Assembly: GCA_048500275.1 (NCBI GenBank)
Contig: JASNYI010000002.1
Coordinates: 1-64,000, forward strand
DNA from: UBA5066 sp048500275
GTDB taxonomy: Bacteria; Acidobacteriota; Thermoanaerobaculia; UBA5066
DNA length: 64,000 bases
Direction: 5' to 3'
In this document: piece after piece, positions 17,313 to 24,646 of the stretch
How the letters are laid out: the number at the start of each line of letters is the position of its first letter
Numbering within the stretch: the first letter of the stretch is position 1
Notes under the pieces: generated by a model
The model's input: the letters and a program-made list of their open reading frames with translations, nothing else
The model's database searches: none
What the model was told of the DNA's origin: nothing
Position numbers and translations under genes: made by a program

Positions 17313-17363
17313 GGCACCGCGTGCTATCCTCTCCCGCGGCAGCAGAGAAGGAGAGCTGCCACG

Positions 17364-17720
17364 ATGGAGAACAGGCCGACCGTCATCCAGGTGGAGATCT
17401 TCGGACAGACGTATTCGGTCCGCGCGGCCGGGGAGCCGGAGTACATCCGCGACCTCGCCGACTTCGTGGATCGGAAGATGCGGGAGGTGGCGGCCCACGC
17501 CCCGACCGTCGACTCGACGAAAATCGCCATCCTGACGGCCCTGAACGTCTCCGACGAGTTTCATCAATACCGTTTGAAGACCCGGATGGGTGATCCGGGG
17601 CGGCTCCTCCCGGTGGCGGGTCGCCTCGTCGAGAAACTGGACGAGATCCTCGGGATCCTGCCTGCTGAAGTCCCGGCCCGAGCCGGAACGGAAACGTCTG
17701 GCACCCTGCGCGGTGCGTGA
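17364..17720 (+). CDS. zapA: cell division protein ZapA
   Basis: A 118-residue protein with the ZapA head domain: VIQVEIFGQTYSVRAAGEPE, YIRDLADFVDRKMREVA, then DSTKIAILTALNVSDEF. It cross-links FtsZ filaments at midcell. The C-terminal ~40 residues are a less conserved tail. The downstream order (structured RNA, rny, ymdB) matches the zapA-ssrS neighbourhood seen in many proteobacteria and acidobacteria. A TATCCT (17325-17330) upstream may be a -10 box, but no clear -35 goes with it. Confidence 0.93.
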   Translation: MENRPTVIQVEIFGQTYSVRAAGEPEYIRDLADFVDRKMREVAAHAPTVDSTKIAILTALNVSDEFHQYRLKTRMGDPGRLLPVAGRLVEKLDEILGILPAEVPARAGTETSGTLRGA

Positions 17721-17745
17721 TTGAGCAAATGTCCTTGAACCGTAT

Positions 17746-17956
17746 TTTGAACCCCGAACGCCCCGAAGCCCGGCCACCCTGTGACGCCCCGGCTCCGGCC
17801 GGGGAACTGACGGGTCGCCCCGGGGCGTTCTCCCTGGTTTGGCGAGGGTTCAAAGACTCTGGCTCACACGGCCGAGGCGGGGGCCTTTTCCCCGCAAAGG
17901 TGTCCTAGCGGCAGGAACTTCCCCCGGTCTCTCGCTCCGGCTTCCCGGCACAGGGT
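17746..17956 (+). ncRNA. ssrS: structured RNA downstream of zapA, probable 6S RNA
   Basis: This 270-bp gap between zapA and rny has no protein but clear RNA structure. ACCCTGTG (17776-17783) pairs with CACAGGGT (17949-17956), enclosing ~180 bases, the size of 6S RNA. Inside are a CCCCGGC/GCCGGGG hairpin and an apical GCGGGG/CCCCGC hairpin. An alternative fold pairs TTTGAACCC (17746-17754) with GGGTTCAAA (17846-17854) and GAACGCCCCG (17756-17765) with CGGGGCGTTC (17821-17830). 6S RNA binds the sigma-70 holoenzyme and is often encoded next to zapA. The call rests on position, size and pairing; exact ends are uncertain. Confidence 0.5.
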
Positions 17957-17992
17957 CACCCTCGACGACATGCGAGACGAGGGGGACTACAG

Positions 17993-19621
17993 GTGAATCC
18001 AGCCAGTTACATCGCCATCGCCGTAGCCGCGATCCTCTTCGTGGCGGGGGTGGTGTTCTTCGTCCTTGCGACGAAGGCGAGAGGGACCGCGGAGCAGTCT
18101 CGCGCCCTCGCCGAGCTCGAGGCGAAGAAGGTCCTGGAAACGGCCAGGCTCCAGGCCGAGGCCGAGGTCCGGAAGGCCGAGGCGGTGGTCCAGCGGGCCG
18201 CCGCTTCCGCGCAGAAGGCCGAGCTCGACGCCAAGGAGCAGCTCCTCAAGGCCCGCGAGGCGGTGGACGAGGAGGTGGCCCGAAGGCGCAACGAGCTCGT
18301 CGACCTCGAGAAGAGGCTCCTCTCGAAGGAGGAGGGCCTCGACAGGAAGATCGCGACCGCCGAGAAGCGCGAGCAGGACGCCGAGAACCGGGCGAAGAAC
18401 CTCGACAAGCGCGAGAAGCGCGTCGAGGAGATCGAGGAGGAGGCGCAGAAGGAAGCCGACGCGCTCCTCGCCGCCCAGAGGTCCAAGCTCGAGCAGATCG
18501 CGGGGCTGACGGCCGAGCAGGCGAAGAAGGACCTGATCCGCGAGCTCGAGAACGAGGCCCGGCTCGAGGCGACCGGCCTCATCCGGCGCATCGAGGAGGA
18601 GGCCGTCGACAACGCCCAGATGAAGGCCAAGCGCCTCCTGGCGATGACGACCCAGCGGATGGCCTCCGACTACGTCGCCGAGACGACGGTCACCGTCCTC
18701 GACCTGCCGAGCGACGAGATGAAGGGGCGGATCATCGGCCGCGAGGGGCGGAACATCCGCGCCGTCGAGGCGGCCACCGGGGTGGACATCATCGTCGACG
18801 ACACCCCCGAGGCGGTCCTCCTCTCCTCGTTCGACCCGATCCGTCGCGAGGTGGCCCGCCGGGCCCTCGAGCGGCTCATCCAGGACGGCCGGATCCACCC
18901 CGGCCGGATCGAGGAGGTCGTCGAGAAGGTCCGCGCCGAGCTCTGGGAAGACCTCAAGAAGACCGGCGAGGCGGCCGCCTACGAGTTCGGCATCGCCGAC
19001 CTCCACCCCGAGCTCGTCAAGCTCCTCGGCCGCCTGAAGTACCGGACGAGCTACGGGCAGAGCGTCCTGCAGCACTCCAAGGAGGTCGCCTGGGCCGCCT
19101 GCCACATGGCGAGCGAGCTGAAGGTCGACGTCGCGGTCGCCAAGCGCGCCGGCATCCTCCACGACATCGGCAAGGCGATCGACCGCGAGCAGGAGGGGAC
19201 GCACCTCGAGCTCGGCCGGCAGCTCCTGAAGAAGTACGGCGAGAGCGAGGCCGTCATCCACGGCATGGAGTGCCACCACGGCGACTACGAGCCGCGGACG
19301 ATCGAGGCGGTCCTCGTGAACGCGGCCGACGCCATCTCGGCCGCCCGGCCCGGCGCACGGCGCGAGATCATCGAGACCTACGTCAAGCGCCTCGAGAAGC
19401 TCGAGCAGATGACGCAGGGGATGAAGGGGGTCGAGAAGACCTTCGCCATCCAGGCAGGCCGCGAGCTGCGCGTCATCGTCGACGCCAAGCAGGTCAACGA
19501 CGCCGATTGCTTCTGGATGTCGAAGGACCTCGCCAAGCGGATCCAGTCCGAGCTCCAGTACCCCGGCCAGATCCGGATCACCGTCATCCGCGAGACCCGC
19601 GCGGTCGAGTACGCCAAGTAG
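17993..19621 (+). CDS. rny: ribonuclease Y
   Basis: Membrane-anchored endoribonuclease that starts mRNA turnover. GTG at 17993. The protein has 542 residues in the standard order: an N-terminal transmembrane helix (SYIAIAVAAILFVAGVVFFV), a long coiled coil (to about 215), a KH domain with MKGRIIGREGRNIRAVEAATG, and an HD domain with GILHDIGKAIDRE near 385-397, whose His-Asp pair binds the catalytic metal. The C-terminus has QLQYPGQIRITVIRE-type sequence. ymdB follows, as in many bacteria. Confidence 0.97.
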   Translation: MNPASYIAIAVAAILFVAGVVFFVLATKARGTAEQSRALAELEAKKVLETARLQAEAEVRKAEAVVQRAAASAQKAELDAKEQLLKAREAVDEEVARRRNELVDLEKRLLSKEEGLDRKIATAEKREQDAENRAKNLDKREKRVEEIEEEAQKEADALLAAQRSKLEQIAGLTAEQAKKDLIRELENEARLEATGLIRRIEEEAVDNAQMKAKRLLAMTTQRMASDYVAETTVTVLDLPSDEMKGRIIGREGRNIRAVEAATGVDIIVDDTPEAVLLSSFDPIRREVARRALERLIQDGRIHPGRIEEVVEKVRAELWEDLKKTGEAAAYEFGIADLHPELVKLLGRLKYRTSYGQSVLQHSKEVAWAACHMASELKVDVAVAKRAGILHDIGKAIDREQEGTHLELGRQLLKKYGESEAVIHGMECHHGDYEPRTIEAVLVNAADAISAARPGARREIIETYVKRLEKLEQMTQGMKGVEKTFAIQAGRELRVIVDAKQVNDADCFWMSKDLAKRIQSELQYPGQIRITVIRETRAVEYAK

Positions 19622-19702
19622 GCTCGCGAAGACCCACGCAGGCGCACCGCCCCGGGGCCTCCCCGGGGCGGCGTCGTCCGCACCCCCGGAAAGGACCAGG
19701 TC

Positions 19703-20494
19703 GTGAAGCTCCTGTTCGTCGGAGACGTCGTCGGAAAGCCGGGCCGCAAGGCCCTCGGTCTGCTGGAGAAGGTGATCGCCCGCGAGGCGATCGACTTCAC
19801 CGTGGTGAACGTCGAGAACGCGGCCGGCGGGTTCGGGGTCACCGTGGACATCTTCGCGGACCTCTCCAAGCTCCCCATCGACGTCTTCACGTCGGGGAAC
19901 CACATCTGGGACAAGAAGGACTTCGTCCCCCTCCTCGATGACATCCCGAACCTCATCCGCCCGGCGAACTACCCTCCCGGCAACCCGGGGCGGGGCTGGG
20001 CCATCCAGCCGACACCCGCCGGGATCCCGGTCGGCGTCCTGAACCTGCAGGGGCAAGTCTTCATGGCCGCGACCGACTCGCCCTTCCGCGTCGGGGACGC
20101 GTGCCTCGAGGAGATGAGGGCCGCCTGCCCGGGGCTGAAGGTCGTCGTCGTCGACATCCATGCCGAGGCCACCTCCGAGAAGCAGGCCATCGGCTGGTGG
20201 TTCGACGGCCGGGCCTCGCTCGTCATCGGGACGCACACGCACGTCCCGACCGCCGACGCGCGGGTCCTGCCGAGGGGGACGGCTTACCAGGGGGATGCCG
20301 GGATGACCGGCGCCTACGAGGGGATCATCGGTTTCGACCCGAAGAACATCCTCGAGCGCTTCCGGTTCCAGACGCCGCGCGGGATGGAGACGGCCACCCG
20401 CGACGTGCGGCTCTGCGGGGCCGTCGTCGACGTGGACGAGGCGACGGGCAAGGCCCGGTCGATCACGCCGCTCCAGGAGAAGCTCGGGGCCTGA
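19703..20494 (+). CDS. ymdB: TIGR00282/YmdB family metallophosphoesterase
   Basis: A 263-residue phosphodiesterase that hydrolyses 2',3'-cyclic nucleotides and affects RNA turnover and development in Bacillus. All metal-binding motifs are visible: LLFVGDVVGKPGR at the N-terminus, VNVENAAGGFG, TSGNHIWDKK, VVDIHAEATSEK and GTHTHVPTADAR. GTG at 19703 follows AAGGACC. It lies 81 bases after rny; the rny-ymdB pairing is widely conserved and supports a shared role in RNA decay. Confidence 0.93.
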   Translation: MKLLFVGDVVGKPGRKALGLLEKVIAREAIDFTVVNVENAAGGFGVTVDIFADLSKLPIDVFTSGNHIWDKKDFVPLLDDIPNLIRPANYPPGNPGRGWAIQPTPAGIPVGVLNLQGQVFMAATDSPFRVGDACLEEMRAACPGLKVVVVDIHAEATSEKQAIGWWFDGRASLVIGTHTHVPTADARVLPRGTAYQGDAGMTGAYEGIIGFDPKNILERFRFQTPRGMETATRDVRLCGAVVDVDEATGKARSITPLQEKLGA

Positions 20495-20523
20495 GGGCGC
20501 CTCCCGGGGGCGACGCCTCCTGC

Positions 20524-20529
20524 TAGCAT
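20524..20529 (+). promoter_or_regulatory. -10-like box close to the start codon (leaderless type)
   Basis: TAGCAT ends seven bases before the ATG of the Trm112-like gene, and no ribosome-binding site lies between. The spacing puts the transcription start on or next to the ATG. No clear -35 is seen. Confidence 0.35.
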
Positions 20530-20536
20530 CCGGGGC

Positions 20537-20794
20537 ATGGCCGTCGACCCCGAGCTCCTCGCCATCCTCGCCTGCCCGGCCTGCGACCCGAGGCCCGTCG
20601 TGACCCTCTGCAAGCTGGAGGCGTCGGCGGCCGCGCAGGTCGTCGAGAAGTACCGCGACAGGTTCCGCGACGAGGAGCCGGTCGTAACGGAAGGGCTCCG
20701 CTGCCCGACGTGCGGGCGGGTCTACCCGATCGTCTCCGACATCCCCGTGATGCTCGTCGAAGAGGCCCTCCCCGCCGGGGCCTCTGAGCCCTGA
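20537..20794 (+). CDS. Trm112-like zinc-ribbon protein
   Basis: An 85-residue protein of the Trm112 family. It begins with PELLAILACPACDPRP and has LRCPTCGRVYPIVSDIPVMLVEEA after a ~45-residue spacer. The two Cys pairs form a zinc ribbon, and the IVSDIPVML tail is the family mark. Trm112 proteins act as partners that stabilise methyltransferases; the bacterial partner here is unknown. The spacer is longer than in the minimal 60-residue bacterial form. The next gene overlaps its end. Confidence 0.85.
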   Translation: MAVDPELLAILACPACDPRPVVTLCKLEASAAAQVVEKYRDRFRDEEPVVTEGLRCPTCGRVYPIVSDIPVMLVEEALPAGASEP

Positions 20795-22017
20795 ACCTCC
20801 TCCCGCGGCCGCTCGCCCTCCGGCCGGCGCTCCCGCGCGCGGCCTTCGCGGCGCTCGTCCTCTGCGCGGCGACGACGCACCGGAACGCGCCCGCGAACAT
20901 CGCCATCGCCCTCGCGCTCCTGGCTGCGCTGGTCTGGCGCTGGCGAGCCCGAAGGGCGGGGGAGAGCCTGCCGGGCCCCTTCGGGCGGACGTCTCCCCTG
21001 CACGGTCCGGTGGCCCTCTTCGTCCTCCTCTCGCTCCTCGCCGTCCCGTTCTCGACCGACGCGTTCCAGTCGATGGTCGAGGTCAAGGGGCTCCTCTCGT
21101 TCCTCCTCGTCGCCCTGGTGGCGGGCCTCGTCGACGACGCGGACGACGCGCATCTCGTCGTCGACGCCCTTCGGCTCACCACGCTCTACCTCGTCCTGAG
21201 GGGCCTCGTCGACTACTTCGTCCTCGGCTTCGACAACGTGTGGGAGAGGCTCTCGGGGGGGCTCTCGATCTACATGACCTACGCGGGCCTCCTGATGGTC
21301 CTTTCGCTCGTCCTCGCGGCGCGAGCCCTGACGCCGGGGCGGCCCGGCGGCGGGCGCCTCGCCGACGGCGCCCTGGCGGTGGCCGGGGTGGCCCTCGTCG
21401 GGCTCACCTTCACGCGCAACGCGTATCTCGGCCTCGCCGTGGGGGCCGTCGTCCTCGTCCTGACGGCCCGCCCCCGGCTCTCGCTCGCCCTGCCGCCCCT
21501 CGGCCTCCTCCTCTTCCTCGTCCTGCCGGCCGGCGTGAAGGAGAGAGCGGCCTCGACGTTCGACCGGACCGATGCCGCCGCGAGGGACCGTCTCGCGATG
21601 TGGGCCTCGGGTGCGGAGATGGTCGCCCAGCGGCCCTTCTTCGGGGTCGGGCCGGGGCGGATCAAGGAGGTCTATCCCGTCTACCGGCAGCCCGGCTTCG
21701 TGGAAGCGAGCGTCGGCCACCTCCACAACAACGTCGTGAACGTCGCCGCCGAGACGGGCCTTCCGTCGGCGCTCGCGTACCTGGCGATCGTCGTCGCGGC
21801 CTTCGTCGCGACGTGGCCCCTGGCGCGGGACCGTTCCCGGCCGGCCGTGCGCGCCCTGGCCCGCGGCGCCCTCGCGGCGAATGCCGCGCTCTTCACCGCC
21901 GGCCTCTTCGAGTACAACTTCGGCGACTCAGAGATCCTGCGGCTGATGCTCGTCGTCCTGGCGCTCCCGTTCGCCGCGGCCCGGGCGGAGAGGGCGTCGC
22001 TCCCCGCGGACCCCTAG
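20791..22017 (+). CDS. O-antigen ligase-like membrane protein (Wzy_C), possible CTG start
   Basis: A polytopic membrane protein with ~10 hydrophobic helices that belongs to the ligase/polymerase class for surface glycans. The first ordinary start is GTG 21010, but the frame upstream is membrane-like back to a TGA at 20785 (AFAALVLCAATTHRN; IAIALALLAALVWRW). The only start-like codon there is CTG 20791, overlapping the previous stop as CTGA. The conserved periplasmic loop is at GVGPGRIKEVYPVYRQPG followed by GHLHNNVVNVAAETGL, whose His is typical of O-antigen ligases. It would join or polymerise glycan at the periplasmic face. The substrate cannot be read from the sequence, and no other polysaccharide gene is adjacent. 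Confidence 0.75.
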   Translation: MNLLPRPLALRPALPRAAFAALVLCAATTHRNAPANIAIALALLAALVWRWRARRAGESLPGPFGRTSPLHGPVALFVLLSLLAVPFSTDAFQSMVEVKGLLSFLLVALVAGLVDDADDAHLVVDALRLTTLYLVLRGLVDYFVLGFDNVWERLSGGLSIYMTYAGLLMVLSLVLAARALTPGRPGGGRLADGALAVAGVALVGLTFTRNAYLGLAVGAVVLVLTARPRLSLALPPLGLLLFLVLPAGVKERAASTFDRTDAAARDRLAMWASGAEMVAQRPFFGVGPGRIKEVYPVYRQPGFVEASVGHLHNNVVNVAAETGLPSALAYLAIVVAAFVATWPLARDRSRPAVRALARGALAANAALFTAGLFEYNFGDSEILRLMLVVLALPFAAARAERASLPADP

Positions 22018-22020
22018 AAT
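22015..22020 (+). promoter_or_regulatory. -10-like TAGAAT at the xseA start (leaderless type)
   Basis: TAGAAT (containing the stop of the previous gene) lies six bases before the xseA ATG with no ribosome site between. The same CTAGAATCGGYCGATGTC string occurs at nadK. Confidence 0.4.
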
Positions 22021-22026
22021 CGGCCG

Positions 22027-23454
22027 ATGTCGTTCCGTTACCGGACGCCCCGGCGCCCGCCTGGGAGGCCCGTGGAGCCGACCCTCCCGTTCGGGAGCGC
22101 GTCGGGCCCGGAGGCGTCGGCGATCCCGGTCTCGCTCTTCGTGGCGAAGCTGAACGGCGTCCTCCGAGCGTCGCTCCCCGACACCTGGGTGAAGGGGGAG
22201 ATCGGGGAGTGGCGGGTCTGGTCGTCCGGCCACGCCTATTTCACGTTGAAGGACGCCTCCGCCGCGCTGCCGGCGGTGATGTGGTCGTCGGACGTCGCGC
22301 GGGTCCCGTTCCGCCCCGAGGAGGGGATGGAGGTCCTGGCGCGAGGGCGCCCCGACGTCTACCCGAGGAGCGGGAAGCTCTCGTTCGTCGTCGCCGAGAT
22401 CCAGCCCGTCGGCGCCGGGGCGCTCCAGCTCGCCCTCGAGCAGCTCAGGGCGAGGCTCGCTGCCGAGGGCCTGTTCGACCCGGGCCGGAAGCGGAAGCTC
22501 CCGCTCCTCCCGCGCCGGATCGGCGTCGTCACCTCCCGGCACGGCGCCGCCGTGCGGGACGTCCTGAAGGTCCTCTCGGCGCGGTTCCCGAACGCCCACG
22601 TGACGGTCTGGCCGGTCGCGGTCCAGGGGGCGTCGGCGGCGGAGGAGATCGCCCGCGCCGTCGACGGGTTCTCGCGCCTCGGGGCGGCGGACGTCGTCAT
22701 CGTGGCGCGCGGCGGCGGGTCGCGCGACGACCTCTCGGCGTTCAACGACGAGAGGGTGGTCCGCGCCGTCGCGGCCTGCCGCACGCCGACGATCTCGGCG
22801 GTCGGGCACGAAGTCGACGTGACTCTCACCGACCTCGTCGCCGACCTTCGCGCGGCCACCCCGTCCCAGGCGGCCGAGCTGGTCGTGGCCCGCCGGGACG
22901 ACCTCGAGGCCCGAATCGGGGGCTTCTCGCGCGACCTCGCCCGGACCCTCAAGGGGCGGCTCCTGGCCGCCCACGCCGACGCGGCCCGGCTCGTGAACGC
23001 GCCGGCCCTCGCGGGCGTTCCCGCCCGGACGGCGGCCCTCTCGGCCCGGGCGGCGTCGGCGGCGCGGGAGCTCCTCTCGGCGGTGCGGCGACTCCCGTCG
23101 GCCTACCGGGAGAGGCTCCTCCGGGCGGAGGGGTCCGTTGCCTCCTGGCCGGCCCGGGCGGCGCTCCCGCTCGGTCTCGCGCGCGCGGCGGCGGGCGAGA
23201 GGGCCGTGACGGAACGCCTCGGCCGCAAGCTGGGCGCCTCGCGGGAACGGCTCGGCGCGCTCGCAGCCTCCCTCTCGGCCCTCGACCCTCTCCGGGTCCT
23301 CGCCCGCGGCTACTCGGTGACCTATCGGGAGGGGGCGACGGCACCCCTCACGGACGCGGCAGGGGTCGCCCCGGGCGACGCCCTCCGGATCGTCCTGGCG
23401 CGCGGGACCCTCCGCGCGACGGTGGCGCAGGCCTCGAAGGAAGGTGAACGATGA
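22027..23454 (+). CDS. xseA: exodeoxyribonuclease VII large subunit
   Basis: A 475-residue catalytic subunit of ExoVII, which degrades single-stranded DNA from either end. The N-terminal OB-fold is visible (VKGEIGEWRVWSSGHAYFTL; VLARGRPDVYPRSGKLSFVV). The nuclease domain has RIGVVTSRHGAAVRDVL, VIVARGGGSRDDLSAFNDE and TISAVGHEVDVTLTDLVAD, which carry the conserved residues. A helical C-domain and a small end domain (RVLARGYSV) complete it. xseB overlaps its stop by ATGA. Confidence 0.96.
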   Translation: MSFRYRTPRRPPGRPVEPTLPFGSASGPEASAIPVSLFVAKLNGVLRASLPDTWVKGEIGEWRVWSSGHAYFTLKDASAALPAVMWSSDVARVPFRPEEGMEVLARGRPDVYPRSGKLSFVVAEIQPVGAGALQLALEQLRARLAAEGLFDPGRKRKLPLLPRRIGVVTSRHGAAVRDVLKVLSARFPNAHVTVWPVAVQGASAAEEIARAVDGFSRLGAADVVIVARGGGSRDDLSAFNDERVVRAVAACRTPTISAVGHEVDVTLTDLVADLRAATPSQAAELVVARRDDLEARIGGFSRDLARTLKGRLLAAHADAARLVNAPALAGVPARTAALSARAASAARELLSAVRRLPSAYRERLLRAEGSVASWPARAALPLGLARAAAGERAVTERLGRKLGASRERLGALAASLSALDPLRVLARGYSVTYREGATAPLTDAAGVAPGDALRIVLARGTLRATVAQASKEGER

Positions 23455-23729
23455 CGGCGAAGCCGAAGCTCCCGAAAGGGCTGACTTTCGAGAAGGCTCT
23501 CGAGCGGCTGGAAAAGATCGTGGCCGAGCTGGAGGACCCCGAGCGGGGGCTCGAGGCCTCGCTCGAGCTCTTCGAGGAAGGCGTCTCGCTGTCGCGCTTC
23601 TGCCGCGGCAAGCTCGAGGAGATCCAGAAGAGGGTGGACGTCGTCCTCCGGGAGACGCCCGAGGGGCTCGTCACCGAGCCGCTCGACGCGCCCGCGGACG
23701 AGAACGACGACGGGGAGGACGAGGCTTGA
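23451..23729 (+). CDS. xseB: exodeoxyribonuclease VII small subunit
   Basis: A 92-residue acidic helical protein with the XseB signature LTFEKALERLEKIVAELED and LEASLELFEEGVSLSRFCRGKLEE. It binds XseA through its two helices. The start overlaps the xseA stop by four bases, and the acidic tail overlaps the ispA start, so the three are translationally coupled. Confidence 0.96.
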   Translation: MTAKPKLPKGLTFEKALERLEKIVAELEDPERGLEASLELFEEGVSLSRFCRGKLEEIQKRVDVVLRETPEGLVTEPLDAPADENDDGEDEA

Positions 23730-24625
23730 GTCTCGAGGCCTTCCTGAGGGCGGCGAAGGCGGAGGCCGAGGCCGCCCTCGGGCGGGTCCTCCCGCCGGCG
23801 GGGGACCCGCTCGCCGACGCGATGCGCTACAGCACGCTGGCCGGCGGCAAGCGGCTGCGTCCCGCCCTGGCCCTCGCGCTCCACGACGTCCTCGGGGGGA
23901 GCCGGGCCGAGCGGGAGGAGGTGGCGGAGGCCGCAGCGGCGCTCGAGCTCGTCCACACCTACTCGCTGATCCACGACGACCTCCCGTGCATGGACGACGA
24001 CGCCCTGCGGCGCGGCAAGCCGACCTGCCACGTCGTCCACGGGGAGGCGATGGCCCTCCTCGCGGGAGACGCCCTCCAGTCCCTCGGCTTCGAGGTCCTC
24101 GCCTCGCGGCCGAGGGGAGATGAGTTCGCCGGGCGGCGTGCCGAAGCGGTCCTTCTCCTCGCGCGCGCGATCGGCGCCGACGGGATGGCCGGCGGGCAGG
24201 CCCTCGACCTCGCGGCTGCCGGGCACGGCAGGGAGGACCTGCGGACGGCCGGACGGCTCGAGGAGATTCACGAGAAGAAGACGGGGCGCCTCCTCTCGGC
24301 CGCGTGCGAGCTCGGAGCGGTCCTGGCCGGGGCGGACCCGGGGCGCCGGGAGGCCGCGGCCCGGTACGGCGCCTCCCTCGGGGTCCTCTTCCAGATTGCC
24401 GACGACCTCCTCGACGTCACGGCGACGGCCGCCGTCCTCGGGAAGAGCACGGGGAAGGACGAGGCCCAGGAGAAGCTGACCTACGTCTCCGTCTACGGCG
24501 TCTCAGGGGCGGTGGCCGAGAGGGAGAAGGCCCTCGCGACGACCCTCTCCCGGGCCGGGGAGCTGGAAGGGGCCCCGGGCCTCCTGGCGGCCCTCGCGGA
24601 GTACGCCGGCCACAGGGACCGCTGA
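23726..24625 (+). CDS. ispA: polyprenyl (geranylgeranyl/farnesyl) diphosphate synthase
   Basis: TTG at 23726 overlaps the xseB stop (TTGA); the 299-residue length fits the family. It condenses isopentenyl and allylic diphosphates. First aspartate-rich motif: IHDDLPCMDDDALRRG; second: FQIADDLLDVTA; also YSTLAGGKRLRPALAL near the N-terminus and GGQALDLAA. Placed between xseB and dxs, it shares an isoprenoid operon with the first enzyme of the MEP pathway. Product chain length cannot be fixed by eye, although the short-chain bacterial IspA type is most likely. Confidence 0.92.
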   Translation: MSLEAFLRAAKAEAEAALGRVLPPAGDPLADAMRYSTLAGGKRLRPALALALHDVLGGSRAEREEVAEAAAALELVHTYSLIHDDLPCMDDDALRRGKPTCHVVHGEAMALLAGDALQSLGFEVLASRPRGDEFAGRRAEAVLLLARAIGADGMAGGQALDLAAAGHGREDLRTAGRLEEIHEKKTGRLLSAACELGAVLAGADPGRREAAARYGASLGVLFQIADDLLDVTATAAVLGKSTGKDEAQEKLTYVSVYGVSGAVAEREKALATTLSRAGELEGAPGLLAALAEYAGHRDR

Positions 24626-24630
24626 CCGGA

Positions 24631-24636
24631 TATCAT
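24631..24636 (+). promoter_or_regulatory. -10-like TATCAT before dxs
   Basis: TATCAT lies ten bases before the dxs ATG; no ribosome site is present between them. It may start a leaderless or very short-leader transcript. Confidence 0.3.
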
Positions 24637-24646
24637 TCATCGTTTC

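Noticed and set aside
17987..20242. 751-residue minus-strand open frame
   Set aside because: Antisense to rny and ymdB, both unmistakable.
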